Below the pieces are notes generated by a model. That model made no database searches. It was given only the letters and a program-made list of their open reading frames with translations, and was not told where the DNA came from. Positions 1 to 9,149 of a DNA stretch of 64,000 nucleotides are shown piece after piece. Position 1 is the stretch's first letter; every line of letters starts with the position of its first letter. Position numbers and translations under genes: made by a program. The DNA lies in assembly GCA_965601955.1 (NCBI GenBank), contig OZ271855.1, forward strand, positions 930,001-994,000. Direction: 5' to 3'. The stretch comes from RHLJ01 sp965601955 (GTDB taxonomy: Bacteria; Bacteroidota; Rhodothermia; Balneolales; Balneolaceae).

Positions 1-401
1 AGTTTCATTACCTACTTCCGGAGTTCACCGCACTCGAAAATGTGATGCTTCCTGCCCTAAAGCTGGGGAGGCTATCAAAAGAAGAGATCGAGGCAAAAGC
101 AGTGGAAAATTTGACCTTACTAGGTCTTGAGGCCGAGATAAATAAAGCTTCCAATAAATTATCCGGAGGCCAGCAGCAGAGAGTTGCCATCGCACGGGCA
201 TTGATTAATGACCCTAAAATAATCATGGGTGATGAACCTACCGGAAACCTCGATTCAAAAAATACGGATATCGTGTTCGATATTTTCAAGCAGTTAACCG
301 TCGAGAGAGGGCAAACCATCATTACCGTAACTCATGATGATGATTTCGCAGCAAATTGCGATCGTATTATTGAATTGAGTGATGGAAAAATCGTGAACTG
401 A
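1..401 (+). CDS. ABC transporter ATP-binding protein, LolD/MacB type (5' partial)
   Basis: This is the C-terminal part of an ATPase subunit; the reading frame is open from base 3 to the TGA at 399-401 and the start lies before the window. The first residues read LLPEFTALENV, the Q-loop region typical of LolD-type ATPases. They are followed by the ABC signature LSGGQQQRVAIARAL, a Walker B/D-loop reading MGDEPTGNLD, and the H-loop TVTHD. The family powers lipoprotein release to the outer membrane (LolCDE) or MacB-like export. The Walker A is outside the window, so the partner permease and exact role cannot be seen. It is followed by a hairpin that probably ends the transcript. Confidence 0.88.
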   Translation, partial: FHYLLPEFTALENVMLPALKLGRLSKEEIEAKAVENLTLLGLEAEINKASNKLSGGQQQRVAIARALINDPKIIMGDEPTGNLDSKNTDIVFDIFKQLTVERGQTIITVTHDDDFAANCDRIIELSDGKIVN

Positions 402-444
402 TTAATCAAGCTCTATAAAAAGTGATGACACTTTTCGAATAAAT

Positions 445-478
445 GAAATACCTTCTCCAAAAACGGAGTAGGTATTTC
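445..478 (+). terminator. Hairpin between ABC ATPase and FkbM gene
   Basis: GAAATACC (445-452) pairs with GGTATTTC (471-478), and CTCC (455-458) pairs with GGAG (465-468) inside, giving a long, nearly continuous stem with an A-rich loop. There is no long T-run after it, so it may be a weak terminator. Its position 44 bases after the ATPase stop fits transcript termination. Confidence 0.5.
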
Positions 479-488
479 TCACTGGAAA

Positions 489-1274
489 ATGATCAAAAGA
501 AAAATTCAGGATTTAACCCCCTCACTCTTACTTGAATGGTATAAAACTAAAGCCTATCAAAGAATTCTAACCAATCACGATATTGGAACAGAGCTGGATA
601 TTTTTATTGCAAAAAAATTACTGGAGAATAAAGGGGTTTTTGTTGATATAGGAGCAAATATTGGCTTGTATACAAAGTACTTATCTCCCTTAGCCAGTAG
701 TACTATTTGCTTTGAACCCGTTCCTTTTACTTTTAAAATTTTAAAAAAGAACGTCAAATATTTTAATCTCCAAAATGTTTCTCTCCATCCGGTAGCCATT
801 TCTGAGAACACAGGAGTTTCAAACATTGAGGTTCCGATTCAAGCTGGGGTATTCAATTATTTCCGTGCCAGCCTGGAAGAATCTGATGATGAACGGGTTA
901 AGTCTTTTCCTATTCAGACACAAACACTAGACTCTTTTTTTGAAGGGACCCAACAAAATATCTCATTTATCAAATGTGACGTTGAGCAGCATGAGCTTTC
1001 TATTATTCGAGGAGCCAGTTCCTTTCTTCAAAAGTTTAATACTCCATGGCTTATTGAAGTTTCCGGAAACCCAGATGCAGAAGGAAGTTCATCAAAAGAA
1101 TTATTTGAAATAATGAGTAACTATGGTTTTACTCCTTATTTCTTTGATGGCAGTCATCTTCTTGAAAGGATTCCCGGGGATAACAGTGTAAATTATTTTT
1201 TTTTAAAACCTTCCAGTATAGATTTACTTATCCAAAAAGGAACAACTATCGTTAATAAAGCCGATAGAGAGTAG
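489..1274 (+). CDS. FkbM family SAM-dependent methyltransferase
   Basis: This 261-residue protein has a class I methyltransferase fold of the FkbM type. SAM-binding motif I reads VDIGANIG (residues 52-59). An acidic motif FEPVP (75-79) ends the second strand, and the family motif IKCDVEQHEL (161-170) contains the conserved D-x-E-x-H-E pattern. There is no signal peptide or membrane segment, so it is cytoplasmic. FkbM enzymes O-methylate natural products or sugars of surface polysaccharides. No glycosyltransferase or polyketide gene lies beside it, so the substrate is unknown. The gene stands alone between a probable terminator and msrA. Confidence 0.85.
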   Translation: MIKRKIQDLTPSLLLEWYKTKAYQRILTNHDIGTELDIFIAKKLLENKGVFVDIGANIGLYTKYLSPLASSTICFEPVPFTFKILKKNVKYFNLQNVSLHPVAISENTGVSNIEVPIQAGVFNYFRASLEESDDERVKSFPIQTQTLDSFFEGTQQNISFIKCDVEQHELSIIRGASSFLQKFNTPWLIEVSGNPDAEGSSSKELFEIMSNYGFTPYFFDGSHLLERIPGDNSVNYFFLKPSSIDLLIQKGTTIVNKADRE

Positions 1275-1504
1275 GCTATCTAATAACAAGTAATAGAGTA
1301 AAGGAAGAATATTTCCCTCAAAGTCTTTGATTTCCTTAGTACAAGTATAGCGGATGGGGTTAGGGCTATAGATATCATATCCGCCTTCTCCCGATATCTT
1401 GGGATGACTTCAATTCGGGTGAATGTATCTTCTCCAAAAGATGTTAACTTTTCGTGATACACAACAGCAGGGTATTCCGTTAATTAGATCAAAAAGGAAA
1501 TACT
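1275..1504. other. Intergenic stretch with degenerate TCCC/GGGA palindrome
   Basis: These 230 bases between the FkbM gene and msrA hold no convincing gene. The one visible structure is TCCC (1389-1392) facing GGGA (1401-1404), a degenerate relative of the TCCCGA/TCGGGA palindromes near 19.97 and 24.85 kb. A 60-codon minus-strand frame overlaps this region but has no recognisable protein features. Confidence 0.4.
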
Positions 1505-2125
1505 ATGTTTAAAAAGATAATTTTTGGAGCACTTTTTTTAAGTATCTCCACTATAAGTTATGCACAGGATATGGAAAAGAAATTAGAGCAGGCGACCTTC
1601 GGAGCAGGTTGTTTCTGGTGCGTGGAAGCCATTTACGAACTTGTTGAAGGGATTGAGCATGTTGAGTCCGGGTATTCAGGAGGACATGTAGAGAATCCTT
1701 CTTACCGGGAAGTAACCACGGGCAGAACGGGGCATGTTGAAGTAGCCCGCATTCATTTTGATCCCGAAGTAATCACTTATGAGCAGCTTTTAACCGTACT
1801 TTGGCATACTCATGACCCAACCACACTAAATCGTCAGGGAAATGATGTGGGACCGATGTACAGGTCGGCGATTTTTTATCATAATGAAGAGCAAAAAGCT
1901 ATTGCTGAAAAATCACTAAAGGCTACCGATGCTTCAGGGCTTTGGGATGACCCTATCGTTACTACCATAGAGGAGCTGGAAAACTACTATGTAGCCGAAA
2001 ACTATCATCAGGACTACTATGAGAATAATCCGAACGCGGGTTATTGCTCATACGTAATTGCCCCTAAAATCAAGAAGTTCAAAAAAGAGTTTAGCCATCT
2101 TTTAAAGGCCGATACCCCATTTTAA
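1505..2125 (+). CDS. msrA: Peptide-methionine (S)-S-oxide reductase MsrA, exported
   Basis: MsrA reduces methionine-S-sulfoxide in oxidised proteins. The 206-residue product begins with a signal peptide (residues 1-20, cleavage after Y-A, mature start at Q21), so it probably acts in the periplasm. The catalytic motif GCFWC gives the nucleophile Cys36. The family signatures G-Y-S-G-G-H and W-x-x-H-D-P-T are present. The C-terminal G-Y-C-S-Y-V-I segment supplies a resolving cysteine at about residue 181. Length is normal for an MsrA-only protein; no MsrB domain is fused. The ATG follows an A-rich leader without a strong ribosome binding site. Confidence 0.96.
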   Translation: MFKKIIFGALFLSISTISYAQDMEKKLEQATFGAGCFWCVEAIYELVEGIEHVESGYSGGHVENPSYREVTTGRTGHVEVARIHFDPEVITYEQLLTVLWHTHDPTTLNRQGNDVGPMYRSAIFYHNEEQKAIAEKSLKATDASGLWDDPIVTTIEELENYYVAENYHQDYYENNPNAGYCSYVIAPKIKKFKKEFSHLLKADTPF

Positions 2126-2145
2126 TAAGGGTATAGCTTCATCTT
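2112..2145 (+). terminator. Hairpin over the msrA stop codon
   Basis: ATACCC (2112-2117) pairs with GGGTAT (2129-2134), with the msrA stop codon in the loop. A T-rich stretch follows a few bases later. It is plausibly the msrA terminator, but the stem is short. Confidence 0.4.
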
Positions 2146-2297
2146 TTTGTCATTAGAGGCTGATAGATTCGAATAAATAACTAGGGCTCAAGAGTTAGAA
2201 GATAAAAATTCCCATATTCGGTATTCCAGCCTCAATAAGTTATTTTTCCATGGCGCTGATACCCGATCGGCGTTTTTGGTAAAAAAAGATCAGCATA

Positions 2298-5200
2298 ATG
2301 ACTAAATATTTGATAGCGCTTTTCCTGTGCTTTATCGCGCTCATGCCAATAAGTACAAGAGGGCAGATTGTAATTAATGAAGTGGTTTCAACGAATGGAA
2401 GTGGTGTTACCGACGAAGAAGGTGACTTCCCCGATTGGATTGAGTTGTATAACCCCTCAAATAGCACAATAAACCTGTCTGGCTTTTCAATTTCAGATGA
2501 TTCACTCGATCTCGAAAAATATCCACTGCCAAATGTGGGGATTGAAGCTGGGGCATACTTTCTTCTTTATGCCTCTGACAAAAACAGAGAAGGGTTTACT
2601 ACATTTTGGGAAACGCGGATAGAAGAGGAAAGCCAAATTAGATATACCATTCCTAACGCACAGACGCCCTCTTCCTGGGTTGATCGAGACTTCGACGATT
2701 CAAACTGGAGTTCAGGACAGTATGGAATCGGCTATGGAGATAATGATGATGTTACCCAGGTTCCAAATGGTACACTCTCTATTTTTACCCGTGCTGAATT
2801 TGATGTCGAAAACCCTGCCCTGGTCAATAATTTGATGCTCCATGTGGATTATGATGATGGCTACATCGCTTTCTTAAACGGGGTTGAAATCGCAAGGGCT
2901 AATATGAGTGGGGAGAGCCCAGCTGCGCATAATGCAGTAGCGAATACGTACCTGGAACCGAGATTGATATACGGGCAATCATTGGATGGAATGTTGATCA
3001 CCGAAGTGGAAGGTTTATTGGTCGAAGGAAAAAATGTGCTTGCCATTCAGGTGCACAACAACAGTTCTGGCTCATCCGATATCACGCTAATTCCTTTTTT
3101 AAGCCTTGGATATTCGAGTTCAGATGATGTGACTGGAAGTATTGCACCCGAAACAAACTTAGAGGCTTCTCAAGTAGTGTATCCTCATCTGAATTTTAAG
3201 ATAAGCAGTGCTGGAGAATCACTCTTTCTTTTTGATTTGCAAGACTCTTTGATTGTAGATGAGCTTACAGTTCCCGAGTTGAGACAAGGGGAATCTTTTG
3301 GTAGAACACAAGCTGATTTAGAGCAAGTATTCATCTTTTCCACACCAACACCATTAGCACAAAATCCTAATGATGGTTTTTTAGAAAGGTTGCCTGCTCC
3401 GGAATTAAGTGTTGCTGGCGGATATCATCCCAACACAATTTCTGTTTCACTAACAAATTCTGAGTTTGCGGATAGAGTGTATTACACTACCAATGGTAGC
3501 GAACCCACCACAGAATCTCCTGTTTTTGGAAATGGTGTGATGGAAATTGATTCCCATACTGCACTTCGGTTGAGGACCATAGAAGAGGGAAAGCTCTCAA
3601 GCACGATTACCACACAAACCTATGTGATAGGCACGGATCATGACCTCCCTATAGTCACAGTAAATACCAATCCCGATAACCTTTGGGATGACCAAATAGG
3701 AATATATGTAGAAGGAACAAACGGCATTGCCGGAAACTGTGTGGGACCTTCAAATTGGAATCAGGACTGGGAAATTCCGGTCCATATTGAATTGTATGAA
3801 AAAACGGGCGAGCTTGGTTTTAGCTCTCAGGCAGGTGCTAAAATTTTTGGAGGGTGTAGCCGAAGTAATCCCGTAAAGTCACTCTCTATTTTTTTTAGAG
3901 GTGAGTATGGTAATGCGGAGCTTAACTACAAGCTTTTCGAAGAAAAAGATATCGACAAGTTTCAAGGCTTTGTACTTCGTAATTCCGGGAATGATTTTAT
4001 TGGTGCAGGGTTCACTATGTTCCGCGATGGAATGATGAAAACACTGGTTGAGGATACTGAAATTGATTATCAGGCTTTCCGACCTGTGGTCGTATATTTG
4101 AATGGCGATTATTGGGGCATTCATAACATCAGGGAGAAGATCAATGAGCATTTTATTGAATCGAATAGCCAGGCTGATTCAGAGCAGATCGACCTGCTGG
4201 AAAATAATCAGTGGGTGGTGCATGGAAGTTCTGAGAATTTCCAGGAGTTCATGAGTCTTCTTGGAACGGCAAATATGAGTGATGCCGAAGAATATGCTCA
4301 GGTGGAAGCTTATCTCGATATCGATAACTACATCGACTATGTCTCAGCTCAAATCTATTACGGAAATACGGATTGGCCTGGCAATAACATGCGCTTTTGG
4401 AGAGATCAGCGTACCAATGGTTCCTGGCGATGGATTATGTACGATACTGATTTTGGCTTTGACCTTTACAATTGGACAGGAAGCGGTGCTGGCGATAACA
4501 CACTGGAGTTCGCCCTCGATCCGAACTGTAATTGCGGTTGGCCAAATCCATCGTGGTCTACTTACATGTTAAGAAGGATGGTTCAAAGCCCAGTTTTTGT
4601 ACAAAAGTTTGCGAATAGAATGTCAGACTTGATGAACACTTCCTTCCAACCGGATTATGTGCATTCAGTAATAGATTCTTTGGCTGGAATTATCGAATCT
4701 GAAATTCCTCGCCAAACCGAAAAGTGGGGTAATTCCCTGGAAGGTTGGCAAAGCGAAATTGCTAAGATGAAAGGATTTGCAAACGACCGCCCAGAGAATA
4801 TGGAATCCTTTTTTAGGAATAGGTTTGATCTTGCTGCAAGGTCAGCACTAACGGTGAATTCCTCTAATCAGGCACACGGAGAAGTAAAAGTAAACAGGAT
4901 TCTGCCAGATTCTTACCCATGGTCAGGGGAATATTTTAGGAATATGCCGGTAGAAATAACAGCTATTCCAAAACGAGGATATACATTTATTGGCTGGAGT
5001 GATGACGCTGGAATTACAACTAACACTAGAGAAGTATTGGCAGGTACAACTACTTATACTGCGAATTTTGTACTTGACCAGGAAGCCTCATCTGATATTG
5101 TAATCAATGAATTCATGTACAACGCCGATGAGAATGAAGAAACGGGAGACTGGATCGAATTGTATAACACGGCTGGTTTTGAAGTTGATATAAGTGGATG

Positions 5201-5867
5201 GCAACTAAAAGATGAGGACGATTCACATGTGTATGAGTTTCCAAACGGGACCACGATGGGTTCGGATACGTATCTGGTAGTTGCCGCTGACCTGGATGAA
5301 TTCAATTCTCAATATTCAGGTATTTCACCTTTGTTTGGCGAATTGGGATACGGTCTCGCTGGGGGTTCTGACGAAGTTCGGCTTTTTGATGCTGAAGGAA
5401 TACTCGTTGATTCGCTTTCTTATTTAGATGAAGACCCATGGGATTCAGGTGCCGACGGAACCGGGTTTACCTTGGAATTAATCAATCCGGATTCAGATAA
5501 TTCCCTGCCGGAAAGCTGGAAGGCATCATCTGTAGATAAAGGGACTCCCGGAGCACAGAACAGTGTATTTTTGGTTTCAGAAGAAGTAGGGATTTCTGTT
5601 CCGGAAAGAATTCTCCTCAACCAAAACTATCCTAACCCCTTTAATCCAAGTACTACCATCTCCTTTGAGATTCCGCAAACTTCGTATGTACGCCTGGTTG
5701 TGTTCGATATGTTGGGTAGAAAAGTATCAACCCTGGTTGATGGGCAAAGAACGGCAGGACTGTATTCCCAGACATGGGAAGCTCAAAATTTTGCAAGTGG
5801 AGTCTATATGTACGCCTTAGAAGTAGATGGGAAGTTATTTACTCGTAGAATGATGCTGATAAAGTAG
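2298..5867 (+). CDS. Secreted CotH-like protein with lamin-tail domains and T9SS sorting tail
   Basis: This is a 1189-residue secreted multidomain protein. A signal peptide (about 1-22) leads into a lamin-tail domain starting I-V-I-N-E-V, which appears split by a galactose-binding-like insert. A chitobiase-type beta module (about 370-447, with YYTTNGSEPT) follows. Next is a CotH-like kinase region (about 450-820, with the acidic motif YDTDFGF near 715-721), then an InlB-repeat-like segment and a second lamin-tail domain (about 933-1050). The last 85 or so residues are a T9SS sorting domain containing NYPNPFNPST. CotH proteins phosphorylate spore-coat proteins in Bacillus; the target in T9SS bacteria is unknown. 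It was probably exported alongside the endonuclease downstream. Confidence 0.85.
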   Translation: MTKYLIALFLCFIALMPISTRGQIVINEVVSTNGSGVTDEEGDFPDWIELYNPSNSTINLSGFSISDDSLDLEKYPLPNVGIEAGAYFLLYASDKNREGFTTFWETRIEEESQIRYTIPNAQTPSSWVDRDFDDSNWSSGQYGIGYGDNDDVTQVPNGTLSIFTRAEFDVENPALVNNLMLHVDYDDGYIAFLNGVEIARANMSGESPAAHNAVANTYLEPRLIYGQSLDGMLITEVEGLLVEGKNVLAIQVHNNSSGSSDITLIPFLSLGYSSSDDVTGSIAPETNLEASQVVYPHLNFKISSAGESLFLFDLQDSLIVDELTVPELRQGESFGRTQADLEQVFIFSTPTPLAQNPNDGFLERLPAPELSVAGGYHPNTISVSLTNSEFADRVYYTTNGSEPTTESPVFGNGVMEIDSHTALRLRTIEEGKLSSTITTQTYVIGTDHDLPIVTVNTNPDNLWDDQIGIYVEGTNGIAGNCVGPSNWNQDWEIPVHIELYEKTGELGFSSQAGAKIFGGCSRSNPVKSLSIFFRGEYGNAELNYKLFEEKDIDKFQGFVLRNSGNDFIGAGFTMFRDGMMKTLVEDTEIDYQAFRPVVVYLNGDYWGIHNIREKINEHFIESNSQADSEQIDLLENNQWVVHGSSENFQEFMSLLGTANMSDAEEYAQVEAYLDIDNYIDYVSAQIYYGNTDWPGNNMRFWRDQRTNGSWRWIMYDTDFGFDLYNWTGSGAGDNTLEFALDPNCNCGWPNPSWSTYMLRRMVQSPVFVQKFANRMSDLMNTSFQPDYVHSVIDSLAGIIESEIPRQTEKWGNSLEGWQSEIAKMKGFANDRPENMESFFRNRFDLAARSALTVNSSNQAHGEVKVNRILPDSYPWSGEYFRNMPVEITAIPKRGYTFIGWSDDAGITTNTREVLAGTTTYTANFVLDQEASSDIVINEFMYNADENEETGDWIELYNTAGFEVDISGWQLKDEDDSHVYEFPNGTTMGSDTYLVVAADLDEFNSQYSGISPLFGELGYGLAGGSDEVRLFDAEGILVDSLSYLDEDPWDSGADGTGFTLELINPDSDNSLPESWKASSVDKGTPGAQNSVFLVSEEVGISVPERILLNQNYPNPFNPSTTISFEIPQTSYVRLVVFDMLGRKVSTLVDGQRTAGLYSQTWEAQNFASGVYMYALEVDGKLFTRRMMLIK

Positions 5868-5951
5868 TTTTAAGTATAGAACGGTCTCATTTCACAATAC
5901 CCTGATAACATAGAATGGCTATCTTTTGGGAAACACAATGTCTGATTTTCA

Positions 5952-7871
5952 ATGAAGAAGTATTTTCTCCTTTTTTCCATACTGCTGTTCTCCATTTCGG
6001 TACAGGCACAAACCGATCAAATTGCACCAACACTTACTAAAGCCGAGCTCATAGATTATCTACAGGATAATTATTCTGTAACTGATCCCTTAGGGTATAA
6101 TAGTGCCCGCGATGCCATGTATGGAAGTATCGATAATAAGAATGGTGACATTGTTTGCGTTTATACCGGTTTTACCATTCAGGCGAACACCCGGGGAGAT
6201 GCTTTTGCCAAAGGCATTAATACAGAGCATACCTGGCCACAGGGGATGTTCGGAGAAGCTGAACCAATGCGAGGAGATATTCACCATTTATTCCCAACAC
6301 TTGTTGAAGTAAATAGCGAGAGGAGTAGTGACCCCTTTGGTGAAATCCCTGATAATGAGACCACTTCATGGTGGTACCTGGATAATAAAGGCTCACAAAC
6401 CTCCATTCCAACATCCAATATCGACTTGTATAGTGAAGAAATATCAGGACGTTTCGAGCCCCGCGAAGATCATAAAGGGAATGTAGCCAGGGCTATTTTC
6501 TATTTCTGGGCGATCTATCAAAACACAGCAGGTGTAAGTGATGACGCTTCCTTTTTTGATGGGATGAAAGATGTACTTCTGGATTGGCACGATTTGGATC
6601 CCGTGGATGCTGCAGAGGTTCAGCGCAGCCTGGGAGCAGAATCGGCCCAGGGGAACAGAAACCCATTTGTTCATGATACTACCTTAGTACGTCGTGCTTT
6701 CTTTGATGGAGGAGTCATTGAACCGGTTGACGTTCCTAATCCGGTTATTGGAGAAATTACAAATATACAGGAGAACACATTTCAGCTCACGTTCATTGAA
6801 GATGAAAACCAGGCTGGTGTACTCTTCAGTTATGACAATGAATTAGTTACCTCTGATACAGCTGGAAATCCATTTTCACTAGCTGATTTTGACAGCATTA
6901 AATCTGCAAGAGTTCGTTGGTCGGATGGAGCCTCTGAAGGTGAGCGGATTGCAGATTCGTTGTTTGTACTGGAGTTTTTCCCTGAAGTAAAAGACACCAT
7001 TATTACAGGGCCGACAGCATCCATCAAAGCGTTAGTAATTTCAGGAGTAATAGATGCTGATCTTTCTGGCGGTACACCTAAAGCAGTGGAGCTTTATGCG
7101 ACGGAAGACATTCCGGATTTGGGTGTATTTGCTATCGGTTCGGCTAATAATGGAGGAGGAAGTAATGGAGTTGAACTGCAATTAAGCGGTTCCCTGGCAA
7201 AAGGAGATTTTTATTATATAGCCACTGAATCTCCAAACTTTAATTCTTGGTTTGGGTTTTCTCCGGATATAACAGATGGTTCGGCAACTGCGATAAATGG
7301 GGATGATGCAGTGGAACTTTTTTATGATACTACAAAAGCATTTTCAGGAAATGAGCTGGTAGTGGATGTGTTCGGAGATATTGATGTGGATGGCAGTGGG
7401 CAAGCCTGGGAATACACGGATGGATGGGCATATCGAAAGAGTTTTACCGGGCCCGATAGCACAAGCTTTAATCCAAATAACTGGACATTTTCAGGGCCTG
7501 GAGCTTTGGATGGCGAGTCGAATAATAATGCTGCATCTAATCCTTTTCCTGTCGGTACGTACGAGTTCAGTATGGGAACTCCTGCTGAAAATGAACCGTC
7601 AATTCCTTCAACAATTAAGCTTTTTCAAAATTACCCAAACCCTTTTAACCCCAGTACAGTGATACGTTACGAGCTTGCCAACGCAGGTTTTGTAAGTCTT
7701 AAAGTGTATGATGTAATGGGAAGGGAAGTAGCAAATTTAGTGGAGGGTTCAATTTCCAGTGGAACTCATTCCGTCCGGTTTGATGCAAGAAATTTATCCT
7801 CAGGCGTGTACATGTACCAGCTGAAGTTTGCTAACCAAACGCTCACATCTAATATGCTTTTAATTAAGTAG
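5952..7871 (+). CDS. Secreted endonuclease I family nuclease with lamin-tail-like domain and T9SS sorting tail
   Basis: This 639-residue protein carries a signal peptide (1-19). An endonuclease I domain (about 25-255) has the catalytic pattern EHTWP (92-96), GDIHHLFP (108-115) and N-S-E-R (121-124), as in EndA/ExeM-type metal-dependent nucleases. A linker domain and a lamin-tail-like domain (about 335-540, with GDDAVELFYD) follow. The end is a T9SS sorting domain with NYPNPFNPST near residue 560. It probably degrades extracellular DNA for nutrients or biofilm remodelling. The start follows the CotH-like gene by 84 bases on the same strand. Confidence 0.9.
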   Translation: MKKYFLLFSILLFSISVQAQTDQIAPTLTKAELIDYLQDNYSVTDPLGYNSARDAMYGSIDNKNGDIVCVYTGFTIQANTRGDAFAKGINTEHTWPQGMFGEAEPMRGDIHHLFPTLVEVNSERSSDPFGEIPDNETTSWWYLDNKGSQTSIPTSNIDLYSEEISGRFEPREDHKGNVARAIFYFWAIYQNTAGVSDDASFFDGMKDVLLDWHDLDPVDAAEVQRSLGAESAQGNRNPFVHDTTLVRRAFFDGGVIEPVDVPNPVIGEITNIQENTFQLTFIEDENQAGVLFSYDNELVTSDTAGNPFSLADFDSIKSARVRWSDGASEGERIADSLFVLEFFPEVKDTIITGPTASIKALVISGVIDADLSGGTPKAVELYATEDIPDLGVFAIGSANNGGGSNGVELQLSGSLAKGDFYYIATESPNFNSWFGFSPDITDGSATAINGDDAVELFYDTTKAFSGNELVVDVFGDIDVDGSGQAWEYTDGWAYRKSFTGPDSTSFNPNNWTFSGPGALDGESNNNAASNPFPVGTYEFSMGTPAENEPSIPSTIKLFQNYPNPFNPSTVIRYELANAGFVSLKVYDVMGREVANLVEGSISSGTHSVRFDARNLSSGVYMYQLKFANQTLTSNMLLIK

Positions 7872-7959
7872 TTACCTAAAAGAGATAGATTGTAATCGTT
7901 AAATTAACTATACTCTACGGTCTTTTTAGGTTAGCAATCAATAATGTTATAGGGTAATA

Positions 7960-8430
7960 ATGCAGGATGTACAAGTAGCACGTACGGGTATTGCGCAGTC
8001 TACAAAAAAGGGAAGCTGGCAGATTTATCTGAATGATCCCAGCCTCAATAAATTTCAGTTGGGGCCCGCTCTTTCCAATGATTATATCTCTACTGAAATT
8101 ATCTCTCCATTAAATCAGCGATCTACTTTTTACAATACGGTTCCGGAACAAAGAGACGAGGTAGTAACAGTATACCTGGACTTTAAAGAAGTCGATCAAA
8201 CCAGAGTGTCGAGTATTGAACTGAACGCTTCCGATGACTTTTTTAAACACTGGAAAGTTATTCTAAGAGACAACAGAAAAAATAGCGATATCGAAGTCTC
8301 AACAACTTCCACCCACGAAGTCGAACCTGTTATCGAGCTTAATAAACTGATGAAGATGGGTTTTGTGGAAGATCAGCACTTTACCGGAAAATCCTACTTC
8401 GAACTACAGCTTACCCCTATAAAGAACTAA
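7960..8430 (+). CDS. Unknown protein A of a tandem paralogous pair
   Basis: I do not recognise a named family. The 156 residues have no signal peptide or membrane segment. The protein aligns by eye to the next gene: W20-Q-I-Y-L-N-D, I-S-P-L ending near 51, W98 followed by DNR at 104-106, EDQH at 137-140, and a terminal FELQLTP at 147-153. The alternating hydrophobic pattern suggests a beta-sandwich. The W-x-h-x-L-x-D-N pattern recalls beta modules placed just before T9SS sorting tails, which is only a resemblance. It lies downstream of the secreted nuclease. Confidence 0.7.
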   Translation: MQDVQVARTGIAQSTKKGSWQIYLNDPSLNKFQLGPALSNDYISTEIISPLNQRSTFYNTVPEQRDEVVTVYLDFKEVDQTRVSSIELNASDDFFKHWKVILRDNRKNSDIEVSTTSTHEVEPVIELNKLMKMGFVEDQHFTGKSYFELQLTPIKN

Positions 8431-8539
8431 AAGCGTCTTTTTTTAAGGTTTTTCTTCTCTACAAAATCACTACGGGCCCTTAGAAGTCTACTTCAGGCTA
8501 ATTAGATTTTTCCCAAGTTAAATCTAGAGGGTTAGACAA

Positions 8540-9022
8540 ATGAAAACCGTAGACATGTTGGCTAAAGAGCAGCCTCCTACCACAGCTAAGCGATGGACTA
8601 TAGAGCTCACTGACCTGGGAGTTCATCAGGGCTTTATGGGATATTCTCTCAGCGATAAGTATTTATTGATAGGTATTACCTCACCGCTATTGGAAAGCCA
8701 GATTTCTATTAACTCATTGTCTCATGATGAGCAGGCCGAGATAAAAATTCCGCTGCAACTGGAGAAGTGCAGCGCTCTTCTGAATGGAAGTATTTGGTTC
8801 AAGGGCCTGGACAAAATTCTGCCAAAGTGGGAGATACACTTTGTAGATAATCGATTTGGGGAGTCGGTTAAAATTGATGAACAAAGTGTAATCAGGATCA
8901 GAGAGTTGGAGAAGAATATTAGAAGTGAGCATATGAAATTGCTCGAAAGCCTGACTGAAGATCAGCATACTTCATCATTTTTTGAACTCAGCTTAAAGCC
9001 TAAGGTCAAACATTGGTCATGA
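8540..9022 (+). CDS. Unknown protein B of a tandem paralogous pair
   Basis: This 160-residue protein is a paralogue of the preceding gene. It shares R-W-T-I-E-L-T-D at 18-25, T-S-P-L ending at 50, W97 with DNR at 103-105, EDQH at 140-143, and a terminal FELSLKP at 148-154. Spacing of the shared residues is nearly identical up to the DNR motif, with a small insertion before EDQH. It has no signal peptide and no recognised family. A structured terminator follows immediately. The pair probably arose by duplication and then diverged strongly. Confidence 0.7.
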   Translation: MKTVDMLAKEQPPTTAKRWTIELTDLGVHQGFMGYSLSDKYLLIGITSPLLESQISINSLSHDEQAEIKIPLQLEKCSALLNGSIWFKGLDKILPKWEIHFVDNRFGESVKIDEQSVIRIRELEKNIRSEHMKLLESLTEDQHTSSFFELSLKPKVKHWS

Positions 9023-9031
9023 TGATAAAGA

Positions 9032-9112
9032 CCCGTCGGGAACTATCCTTGTAAGTGAGTCAAGACCCGACAATAGAGACAGCGGGATTACTAACCGACG
9101 GGCTTTTTTATT
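9032..9112 (+). terminator. Long-loop structured terminator after the paralogous pair
   Basis: CCCGTCGG (9032-9039) pairs perfectly with CCGACGGG (9095-9102), and a CTTTTTTATT tract follows at once. The 55-base interior holds a small inner stem (CCCG 9066-9069 with CGGG 9083-9086). The shape is a closed multi-stem RNA ending in a rho-independent terminator. It separates this region from recF. Confidence 0.75.
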
Positions 9113-9149
9113 GATTTAAATCGGATGTATTTATTGCTACTATTGTAGC

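Noticed and set aside
1280..1462. A 60-codon minus-strand frame between the FkbM gene and msrA
   Set aside because: No family resemblance, no ribosome binding site, and it overlaps a palindrome; probably chance.
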